Below, in pieces: positions 1 to 9,199 of a stretch of 64,000 nt of DNA. Source of the stretch: Ilyonectria destructans (Eukaryota; Ascomycota; Sordariomycetes; Hypocreales; Nectriaceae); NCBI GenBank assembly GCA_020740775.1, contig JAHEWK010000019.1, positions 868,001-932,000 on the forward strand, in the 5' to 3' direction. Both the position numbers and the translations under genes were made by a program. Positions within the stretch are counted from its first letter, which is position 1. Every line of letters starts with the position of its first letter. The notes under the pieces were generated by a model. That model did not search any database. It saw only the letters and a program-made list of their open reading frames with translations, and was not told where the DNA came from.

Positions 1-3000
1 CTAGTATCCTTTTTACAGCTAAAGAAACGGAGGTTCTAATAGAATACAAGACCAGGCAACAACTGCCTACACAAGGCTGATAGCAGCTATCTTAGAGAGA
101 TTGAAGAGCTCTACGGGCAGTAAGTTCTCGAATATATCGATACAGACGACAGGGAATCGCCAGTGCCTCGGGCACTACTTGCTGACTGTCCGCTGCCTTT
201 ATGCCGCACTCAGACATACATATTGTGGACCTAATGCCAGCCCCTTCAAGAGGATTTATATATATAGCACTAGCAGCTCGACCACCCGGGCCCGAATGTC
301 CTCAGGCACCTTATAAATGCTGCTTGAGGCGTCAGGCTGAAGCTAGACGACCCTTAAGGCTCTAAAAGGATTATAACAGTTAACTGTAACGCTTGCGGTG
401 TGGCGAAGGCTCGCCGAGTAGTCCGCCGCACTCTGCAAGAAGCTAATATAAGGGCGGCGCCTAAAGAGCGAATTGCCCTTGATTTCTACCTAATGGAGAC
501 TGGTTATAGAGGCTATATATCTGTATGGATTATAGTAGATTGAGCCTCTAGGTATATATAGGACTACTATATAACTAACTGGTTAATGCTTATAATTCAG
601 ACTGCTCTTATAATATTTATTAAGATAATGGAGGTATAATATAGCGCTACAGTTAAGGTCTTTAAATATAATAATAAGCTTTTAATAATCTACCGCTGAG
701 TAGCCGCCGAAATAGAGATAATAGATATTAGATATAAGCTATTAGCGCTGAATACTTAAGCTCAGAATAAAGGCATAGAGCGTATTGCTGCAGTTATTAT
801 GGAGAAAAGCTGCATAATGCGGGCAGCAGCTAAGCTTCCAGCATACCTCTAGCTGGAGATAATTAAGGCAGCTACCTATCTCTACAACTGCTCGCCGAGT
901 GCTCGCCGGGGGTGGAAGTCTCCCTATAAAATATTTTACTTATAATACTATACCAATAGTATAGCAAAACCTGACTTATCTTATCTGTAATTATACGGCT
1001 GTAAGGCCTTTATGCTGACTGCAGATATATAACTCCGATGTAACTGCCTTTAAAGGCAGGCTCTATAAGTCTGGATTGAGTTTCTAGTCGGCTATATATT
1101 AAGTAATTCCTTCTGCATCTAGAATCTGCTGTTAAAGGAAGTAGTTATATTATGGGATATAATATTTAATAAATAGCAGCTATTTAATAGGTATTTAGAG
1201 ACCCTTCGGGATGATTTACTAAAGGAAGACTTAAAAGCTATTAAGAAACATATTCAAGAGCTACTTGCAGTAATAGAGCTGCCTCCAGCGTAATATTCAT
1301 AACTACCTGACGAAGAACCAGATAAGATTCTACTAGGCTCTAGTAGCCTAGAATAGAAGAATGCCGGTAATAGGCCTGCAAATTCTATAATAACGCCCGC
1401 TGTATACAGCAATAGGCAACTAAGTTCCCCGCGAGAGCCCGCCGAGCAGGATATCTATACTACCTCCAAGTTTGAGGTTCTTCCCACGCCTCCAGATTCA
1501 CCCCTATCAGCCTTCTTCCACGCCTTAGCTGCTTGCCTAGATATGGAGGGGCGGGGGCGGCTGGATAGTAATAATACCGGAGGAATAAAGCTAGTAAAGG
1601 CTCGCTGAGTCGTCCCCAAAAGGGTGACGCTAAGGACGTCTTTTAAGGCCGCGTTCCTAGCGGGCAGCCTGTAAGGGCTAAAGTATTGCAGACGCTCCTA
1701 TTAGACTAAGGAAGGTAGTCTGGCCAGCTTCTTACTGAAGCTAGTAGGGGGAAGCTTAACTTGCCCTCTCGACTGCGCACATAATGATACTTATATATGT
1801 GGAGGGGAAAAACCCCTTGCGGAAAGACTACTGGCCGGAATGCCATAGCGTTTATTGGAGCGGCTTCCCAGCTCTTATGCTCAGATAGATGAACATCTAT
1901 ATAGAGATCAGCTAATCGCAGCTGAAACCTCCCACTTGTGGAGCCATAAGGAAGCAGGCTTGTGGGTTGAAGTCGCTAAGGCAGCAGCAGGCAGTCGCTA
2001 AGTACTCAGCTGTTACTGGATATATATATACAAGCTGGATAAATACAGCCGCTTTATTAAGATTAAGATACAGTTAGTAATCTGTAGCGATTAGTAGCTG
2101 AAGGACGAGCGAGATATCTATACAGCTACTTTAGCCGGAATATTATTTCGAATGCTTATAGCCCTAGCTAACTGCTTTAACTATAAGATGTTACAATATG
2201 ATGCAGTTAATACCTTTATATATGCCGACCTTAACGAAGATATCTATATGGAAATGCCGACTGGATACCGAAAACCCAGCGTTATCCTCAAGCTTTATAA
2301 GGCTCTATATAGCCTTAGACGGTTACCTCTCTTATAGCAACAACACTTCAAGAAAGGCCTACTTTTGCTCGGCTTTTAGCGAGTACCCGGAGAGGACTGC
2401 TGCTGGCTGCACGGAGAGATCATCTTCTTCTTCTATATAGATAACTGCATCCTCTGCTACCTAAAGACCCTAGAATATAAGATAATTAAGCTGATTGAAT
2501 CTCTCCAGAAACTCTATTATATTGAGGGAGGAAAGCCCCTATACTGGTTCCTAGGCATCGAAGTTATCCGTAACCGAGCAACTTGACGGCTGTAGCTTTC
2601 CCAATCAGTATACATCGATAAGACACGCCGACTGCTCGCCGATTCCTCACCGAATCCTAGGCATAAGACCCCAATAGCTCTCAAAGAGCTCCTTCCTTCC
2701 GACTGCAAGACAACCCCACAACTTATCAACCTATACTAACGGAAGGTCGGGACAATTATATACGCTGCGGTTATAACTCGGCCAGATATCGCCTTTACAG
2801 CTAGCAGATTAGTACGATTTAACTAGAACCCAGGCCCTAAGTATCATAAAGCTGCAGATTGGGTCCTCTGGTATCTCCTACGAACATAAGGTTTTTCCTT
2901 GCAATATGGGGCTGAGTCCGGCAGCAGAGACGACGGCCTTTCGGTAGCATCTGATACTAGTTTTGCAGATAATTCGCTGGACCGTTAGAGCTCACAGGCT

Positions 3001-3700
3001 TTCGTAATAACCCTCTTCAGTGGGATAACCTTATAGAGAGCCAATAAGTAAGATACAGTCACAATATTAACAACAGAGGCAGAGTTACTAGCTCTCTCGC
3101 AAGCAGCTAAGGAGGCTCTCTTCGCAAGCTGTCTGATCTTATCTCTATATATCAACTTGCGATTGCTGACTGCTCGTCGAGGAATTGCTCCTCCTTCGCA
3201 AGTGACTATCTAATGTGACAACTAACAGACTATCCGGCTAGTCAAGGAGGAGCTCATCCAGCTGCATATGAAACTACGGTATGTCGATATATATAACCAC
3301 TGGCTTCAGTAGGAAGTTACATAAGGCCGGATCGATGTTATCTACACCCCGTCAGCCTAATTGCTTGCTGATAGCTTTATGAAGAGCCTTCTGCGGGAAA
3401 GCTTTGAGACCTTTATTAAGCAGCTAAGGCTCGCCGACCTCTTAGTGAGACTGGCCCGAAACAGAAAGCAGGAATTAGAGGAAGAAAAGGAAGCCCTTGT
3501 GATCCCGGAGGTCAGCCCAAAGGCGATACCTTCGAGCTGAAGGGGCATATTGAATTGGAGGCATAGAACACCAGGGCTCCAGGATGTTACGTGTGGAATA
3601 GGGAGGCCTTCGGGCCCCACTTATAGGCCCGGGGTGTAGTCCAAAAGCAGACAGCCCCTTACAACAAAAACAGATACACAATACACACACATATTCAAGG
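1..3700 (+). mobile_element. Decayed Ty1/copia retrotransposon (integrase, RT, RNase H)
   Basis: The plus strand keeps a copia pol order. A pre-integrase Cys motif remnant (CGVAKARRVVRR) lies near 390-430. Integrase-like sequence runs from about 480 to 1170. Reverse transcriptase runs from about 2090 to 2560, with the stretch DAVNTFIYADLNEDIYMEMP typical of copia RT. RNase H-like sequence follows to about 3340, including TTEAELLALSQAAKEAL. The RT catalytic box reads YIDN instead of YVDD. Nearly every in-frame stop is TAG where Gln or Trp is expected, which fits C-to-T and G-to-A transitions of RIP. The left end lies outside the window and no 3' LTR was found, so the copy is partial. It cannot be active. 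Assignment to copia is firm; the family is not identified. Confidence 0.9.
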
Positions 3701-4184
3701 TCATCAAATGGTCATATAAGCAATCTAATAGGTATACTTGCAAGCCCTATAATGCCAACGGGTATATATAACTTCTTATATAATTAAGCTTTAAGTATTT
3801 GGTCTTAAAATATAGCTTAAAGTTCTAATAAAAATCCTATAATTATATACTAAAATACAGTATTAATAGCAATATTTACACTGTATAACTAAGCAGTCCG
3901 AATCGGCTTATTAATCGATCCGTGCTTTTAAATCAATTAATTTCAAATCATCCGCTATTTGGAATTAATATTACTCAATAAGGAAAGCACCTATAAGGAC
4001 AAATACGGTACCAGAAGAAAGCTGGAATTTAGGGCTTTCAAATGGTAAATATATTGCCTTAATATAATAGCTGAATTTTGAGCAAATTGTCTATAAAAAG
4101 GCTGAGACCCCCTGGGTAATCCCAGACTTATTCTATCTTAGCATTATAATATTATACACTATTAATATACTATCTTATACTATC
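3701..4184. other. AT-rich stretch without a gene
   Basis: This is AT-rich sequence downstream of the copia relic with no readable protein. Its last bases form part of a 10-bp tandem repeat (CTATCTTATA) that serves as the target of the solo LTR that follows. The repeat could be the 3' tail of the minus-strand LINE to the right. Confidence 0.5.
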
Positions 4185-4365
4185 TGTTGGATCCGTTACG
4201 GTCAATTTGATCAATGTAATAGTGTTTAGATTGATAATAATGTTAATGATTCCTTATCCTCGTCATCCGGATCGGCTGGAAGAGGGGTTATCATACCCCC
4301 CCTTCTGACTAAGGTCCGGATATCAATCTATTAGAGGTTTCGTTATACAGAGTCATATTCCAACA
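4185..4365. mobile_element. Solo LTR, copia type, 181 bp
   Basis: The sequence starts TGTTGGATCC and ends ATTCCAACA, the TG...CA ends typical of copia LTRs. The same 15 bases (CTATCTTATACTATC) lie immediately before (4170-4184) and after (4366-4380). This is explained by a 5-bp target duplication CTATC made inside a pre-existing tandem repeat of CTATCTTATA. No internal domain is attached, so it is most simply an LTR left by recombination. It has the same terminal bases as the solo LTR at 7850-8151 but differs in length and interior. Confidence 0.82.
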
Positions 4366-4389
4366 CTATCTTATACTATCTACCTCTTA

Positions 4390-5340
4390 TCTTTATATAC
4401 TCCTTAACCTTATATCCTTTATTAGGATATTTCTTTTATAATAATATTACTTTATTCTACTGCCTTATAACCTTTAACAGTTATTACTAGTCTTATCCTT
4501 ATAGATCTTCCTAGATATAGTAGTATATCTAGTCTGCATTCTCCTTCTATAGCCTTCCAGGCTGCTACTTTAGCTTTTAGTCCCAGTATAAAATCCTCTT
4601 CTCCTCTTAGGACCTATATTATCCAGAGAGAGTAGCCCTCATCTTTAAGATACTTAATATAGTTGTAGATTTACCGTATAGTCTGTTAGCCTGATTGTTA
4701 TTATAGCTGCTATATAGCTTCTAGTGCGGAGCGGCTGCTTATTATAATAGTTATATTCCGCCAGCAGAGTCCAGACGGTATACATCTTAATGCTATCTCT
4801 ATAGCGCCCAGCTCGGCGATATATAGGTTCAGCTCCCTCGACCTAAGAGTGATAGAGTAGCTGGCCACTACTTCATCAGCATTATTGATCGCTATATCTC
4901 GTACGATACTATACCCCCTCTCTGTAAGGAGCAGGTAGTAATAACTATACTATCTACCCCCTTTGCTGCTTCCACGGCTTTCTCCCAATTAGAGTCGCAC
5001 GATATTAGTATACGGACTCTCTATAGCAGTAGTACATGCTCCTAGATGATCTCCATTCGTTCAGTAGTTGTCTTCCCTTATGCCTGAGCAATCCTCTGCA
5101 TCGGGGACACGAATCGGCGACACACTTTCACTTTCAGTATAGCCAACGGGTATATCCTGGGAAGGGTCCGGAGGTTAATCCAAAACCTTATTGCTGCTTG
5201 CGCAAATCGTTCCTGTACCGGCTGGATACTAGCTTCAGCCTCTGCCACTGCTGTTGCTACGGTCTGGAAAGCTCCTGTGATTGCTTGTGCTCTGACTATC
5301 TGTGCCTTGTTTAATTAAGCTGCTTCTCTGACGCCACATG
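4390..5340 (-). mobile_element. Tad1-like LINE relic, region between RT and RNase H
   Basis: Read on the minus strand from about 5335, the frame gives AQAITGAFQTVATAVAEAEA, then RFWINLRTLPRIYPLA and later SPMQRIAQ. This is the linker between reverse transcriptase and RNase H seen in fungal Tad1-type non-LTR elements. Further along, a degraded RNase H domain can be followed (IAELGAIEIALRCI, near 4800) to a lysine-rich end near 4395. Stops and frame breaks are frequent. The RT domain is absent: the pogo element begins 130 bp away and may have cut it. The family call rests on the linker and RNase H pattern and is moderately sure. Confidence 0.6.
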
Positions 5341-6001
5341 AGTGCGTCCACACGCTAGATGCATAGTCTATAGTGGGAGCTACTGTTGCTACGAACAGTT
5401 ATCTTGCCGTCTGCAGTAACAGCACCTTCAGTCTTCTCAGACACATGGCAGGTAATGGTTTGATGGTATAAGTCAGCTACCGACCAACCCATTAGTTGAC
5501 CGCCCTACTTTAAGCCGCGTTAACCACAACGAGTCTCCGGCTACACGCGTTTCTTCCTTCCACAACACCTTCTTGGGCAATTCAAGCTCTTCAGGCTCTT
5601 CAGCATGCCCAATTACACTCAAAATGACCTCCAAATGGCTCTTCTTGAGGTCAGAGAGGGCACCTCAATGCGAAAAGCAGCCAATCATCATAACGTTCCT
5701 TACTCAACCCTACGCAATCGAATCAACGGCCTGAAAACGCGTCATGAGGCCCATGAATGTCGGCAAAGGCTTTCTAAGCATCAAGAAGAGGAGTTCTGTA
5801 ATTGGCTTATTCTCCAAGACAAGCTGGGTATAGCTATAACTCATAGCCAGATCCGGAAGTTAGTCATTCCATTTTGGGTGCAGCTGGCGATAACCGACCT
5901 CTCGGAAAACGCTGGATAGCTAAGATTTTAAGCCCCAATCCACCAATAAAAACACTCAGAGCTAAGGGAATTGACTCAAAAAGGATAAATAGGGCTAATC
6001 C

Positions 6002-6159
6002 TGATGCGCGCAGCTAGCTGTATCCTAGGGATGCCTGGCAAGCCAGGCATCTACTGAGCAGTTAGCCGTCATATAAGACAATCTGCTCAGCTTATCCATA
6101 GACGAGATAACTTACTTTCTATATTATCTCTTATACCTATAGTCTATATGACATACGAA
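6002..6159 (-). mobile_element. 158-bp hAT-type MITE, copy A
   Basis: This 158-bp block is an inverted copy of the block at 10909-11066 and has exactly the same length. It contains a near-perfect palindrome (GATGCCTGGC, AA, GCCAGGCATC) and a second inverted pair (CTGAGCA/TGCTCAG). It sits inside the pogo transposase frame between flanks GCTAATCC (5994-6001) and TCAAATCC (6160-6167), an imperfect 8-bp duplication with 6 of 8 matches. It codes for nothing. The hAT assignment rests on the 8-bp duplication, which is exact in the other copy. Confidence 0.8.
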
Positions 6160-7121
6160 TCAAATCCGTATGCTATTAGCGGGTTCTTTAATATATTGGG
6201 CCAACCAGGTATCCGCGAAATCCCTCTGTATAACCGTTGGAATTAGGATGAAACTGTGATCTTCTAAGGTATCGGGACCAACAGGCTTGTACTTGGCCAA
6301 TCAGAACTACGATCGGCGATTAAGAAACACCCAGGCAGCCTTAATTGGACTAGTATGCTTAAGGCTATTTCTGCAACGGGAAAATATCTCAACCTATTGC
6401 CTATCTTCAAAGGCAAGGACTTATAACAATAGTGGTTTCTAGAGGATATAGACTATCTGACCCATTTGAATTTTACATCATCTGATAAAGGCTGGACTAA
6501 TAATGAAATTGGCCTTAAGTGGCTAAGAGAGATCTTTATCCCGGGATCGAAGACGGAAAAGCCTAATAAGAAGCATCGTCTGATATTGGATGGCCACGGA
6601 TCACACGCAACGCCTGATTTCATATGTCTCTGTGTGGCCAATTGAATCCAATTGGTCTATTTACCGCCACATACAAGCTATATTCTTCAGCCTCTTGATA
6701 TATCAGTATTTGGGCCTCTTAAAGCTGCATATCGAGCCATATTAACTCTAGCCAATCGCCTCGTTAATACCAGCCCAACAAGGAAGGAGACCTTCCTAAA
6801 GTGCTATTTTGAGGCGAGAAATAGCAGTCTAACGGAAACTAATATAAAGGCCGGATGGAAAGAGTCTGGATTGTGGCCAATGGACCGGAATAAGGCGCTA
6901 GGTAGCCAGTTCGTTATTAATGACCTCAATCAGACTATTACAGTCCAATCAGCTGATACCTCGCCTCCAAGAACAAATCAGAGGTCAGAAAATAGCTTAT
7001 TTACTACCCTAGCCATTCAAGAGATATACAGTCATTGGTGCGGTTATAAGGTCGACCTAGCTATAATAGTCTAACTACACGATGGCTATTTCGAACGGTG
7101 GGCAAGGGTCGAGATGCTCTA

Positions 7122-7372
7122 GTGTCACATTTTGGGATTATCGTATGATGCCTGGAACAGCTTCCAGACCGGCTGCTAGGAATCCGGTCCGGACTGGGTC
7201 TCAGACCCCCGGCAGGTGGGTCTTCCGGTCTCAGACCTCCGGACCTCGGGCCCGGAGGCTGCCGGAGGCCGCCCTCATCTTCATCTATAAGACCGATCCC
7301 TAGCCCTTCGTTAGATAGGAAATTAAGAGCTTTCATCATTATCATCCTGATCCTATCCACTCAGTGTGACAT
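7122..7372 (-). mobile_element. 251-bp GC-rich MITE, copy 1
   Basis: Terminal repeats GTGTCACA and TGTGACAT bound a GC-rich 251-bp block flanked by CTA on both sides (7119-7121 and 7373-7375). The same block, inverted, lies at 23144-23394 with the same length and very high identity. A 3-bp TNA target duplication suggests the PIF/Harbinger group. It interrupts the pogo transposase tail. It contains internal direct copies of GGTCTGAGACC. An open frame of about 80 codons crosses both copies but looks like a composition effect. Confidence 0.82.
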
Positions 7373-7849
7373 CTATGGATGAAAGTATCACAGCTGGAGG
7401 AGGAAAATATAGCTTTAACGCAACAATTGGCCCAGTTAAAGAAGAGAAAAAGAGCAGCAGTTGAAAAAGACCCAAATAAGCTTTTTATCTCTCTCCAGAA
7501 TGTTAGAGCAACAAGAAGACGAGTAGAACCTTCTGAGTCAGAATATTCAGAATAAGTAGCTTTTCCTAGGGTCTTATTCGTCAATTTATAGATATTTAAA
7601 ATCTTCAGTCTTTTCTTTATTTAAAAAGTCTAAGTTGATTAATTGAAATGCTTAGTTGTTGTTTTATTTGCATTTGAAGTGGATAAGTGGTTTTCTTAAT
7701 TATGTAAGTGGGGTGGTCAACTAATAGGCTGGTTCAGTAATAGGGTAGCTGACTTACCTAGCCAATAGATTGAGGCGATAAAGAGTTTGCTGATAAATCT
7801 TACTAGCAACTGGAGTAGTTACTTGGAAGACCTTTTCTTTTTAAGATTC

Positions 7850-8151
7850 TGTTGGATACGCAATTTGCTGTATGCAATAGCAGAAGTGATTGATCAAATG
7901 ATGTAAATTGATGTGATTGTCCTCCATTGATTGAGGGTCACAGGGGCCCTATTTTATACTCAAAGGGATCTAGATCAGGGTGTCAAAGGGAGACGGATCC
8001 GGCGTTGTTATGATGCCGGATCCGGCGTTGTTATGATGCCGGATCCGGCGTTGTTATGATGCCGGATCCGGCTTATTACCTGATCCGGCGTTCCGGATTA
8101 GGCAGTCCGGATCAGGCATGGTATGACGCCACACGAGGTCTCAATCCAACA
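7850..8151. mobile_element. Solo LTR, copia type, 302 bp
   Basis: The sequence begins TGTTGGATACG and ends AATCCAACA, with an exact 5-bp target duplication GATTC at 7845-7849 and 8152-8156. A GC-rich tandem array sits inside it (7995-8063). No internal coding domain is attached. Start and end sequences match those of the LTR at 4185-4365, so both probably belong to copia elements of related type. Confidence 0.88.
7995..8063. repeat. Three exact 23-bp tandem repeats inside the LTR
   Basis: The unit begins GGATCCGGCGTTG and ends TTATGATGCC. It occurs three times without a mismatch and is followed by a partial fourth copy (GGATCCGGC). Each unit contains the palindrome GGATCC. The repeat lies in the middle of the LTR, where enhancer-like repeats occur in some retrotransposons, but no function can be read from it. 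Confidence 0.95.
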
Positions 8152-8156
8152 GATTC

Positions 8157-9199
8157 TGCATATAGAGGGGTTGCGGCAGATTAGGTTAGATTATAAAGCG
8201 GGCCAATTAGATGCCAGGAACGCCCTTATGAGTTTATGAGTTAACTCATGAGTTAGGTTTGAGTTAATGTTGGATTATGGACCTGATTAACACCGGCTAT
8301 GGTAATACTTAGGGTACCTTATACTTTTGGCTCAGCTGGCTAATCCAACAGTTAACTAAAATGCCCAGGTATGTCAGGGACCTGCGGCTAAACTAAAATA
8401 CACGCTTGGACGGATGTACTGGCGACTTTGCAGATCCCCTGCAGGCCTTAACGTGGAGGCTCAACGTCCATAGCCCACCATTCACCCTTACGATCACGTA
8501 CGCAAGCTCAGTAACGAGCCTAATTAAACGCCAGAATAGCGCGAGAAGAAAGAGAAGCTGACGCGGGTGGGATAGGGCAGCTGCGAGATGAAGGTTTTTC
8601 GAGTTTGGCTTAAGGGTATGATGCCCTTCAGCGCCCGATCATTGGCCCGCGGGCCGTTAGGAGGGCCAAACTGGGAAGTTGAAGGTTGGGTCTAAGTTGT
8701 GGACGCGGTGGTGGTGCGCTAATTGAAATAGATTGTCTCTTTGCATACAACTTAAAGAGCTTCAATAGCTTGCACTTGTAACATATAAATAACACACCGA
8801 GCGTCAATATGCCTGCTGGGTCGTCTCTATTTGTAGGGGACCTTGAATACGAAGAATTAAGCTTACCAGCTCCGCAGCCGTGCGACCTCATTCACAGCAA
8901 TCATTTTTCTCCACGTCCTCCCCCGCTTCTTCCGTATCTAAGCCTCAATATCAGTCCAACAAATGTAAACTCCGTGCGTCAGAATCTAAAAGTACTTCTG
9001 CATGCCCTAAGGAGACGAAGAGAGATACTAGAATAACTAGAAACTCTGGTATTATTAATACTATCATAATCCGCTATAGCGTACAGTCTCTACTATAAGC
9101 TCTAAATAGTATATACAAAGTGACCACTATATTATTATTAATAATAAAGAAAGGCCAGCTAAGAAGGTACTTTGCCAGTCTCTTAAAGTAGTATTTATA
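8157..9199. other. No gene recognised
   Basis: Mixed-composition sequence between the solo LTR and the readable part of the hAT relic. It may hold the hAT 5' end and promoter. A short open frame from about 8809 (plus) has no recognisable domain and runs into AT-rich decayed sequence. No terminal inverted repeat pair for the hAT element could be found by eye. Confidence 0.4.

Larger units (their letters stand above)
5605..7555 (+). pseudogene. Pogo/CENP-B-like transposase, broken
   Basis: The ATG at 5605 opens a psq-type helix-turn-helix (NYTQNDLQMALLEVREGTS, then TLRNRINGLKTRHEAHE) followed by the start of a CENP-B DNA-binding domain (RLSKHQEEEFCNWL). The DDE catalytic domain follows: a damaged first Asp region near 6235-6260, the second motif RLILDGHGSHATPDF at about 6580-6620, then the pogo signature LPPHTSYILQPLDISVFGPL at 6661-6720. 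A charged coiled tail (QLEEENIALTQQLAQLKKRK) ends at the stop at 7553-7555. There are several stops and frame breaks. Skipping each MITE restores a continuous local frame (NRANP joined to YAISGFFNILG; then GRDALWMKVSQLEEEN). The protein cannot be made now. Confidence 0.88.
5471..7754 (+). mobile_element. Pogo-type DNA transposon with TA target site and two nested MITEs
   Basis: The terminal inverted repeats can be read directly. The left end at 5471 begins AGTCAGCTACC and continues to ATTAGTTGACC. The right end, reversed, begins AGTCAGCTACCC and continues to ATTAGTTGACC, with a short deletion in the left copy. Each end is flanked by TA (5469-5470 and 7755-7756), the target site used by Tc1/mariner/pogo elements. 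The element encodes one transposase frame (5605-7555) and contains two foreign insertions, at 6002-6159 and 7122-7372. Without these it would be about 1.87 kb, normal for fungal pogo elements. Confidence 0.88.

Noticed and set aside
7061..7360. Open frame conserved between the two 251-bp MITE copies
   Set aside because: The frame simply spans the repeat, starts close to its end and runs into host sequence. The two copies are nearly identical in DNA, so protein conservation is not independent evidence.
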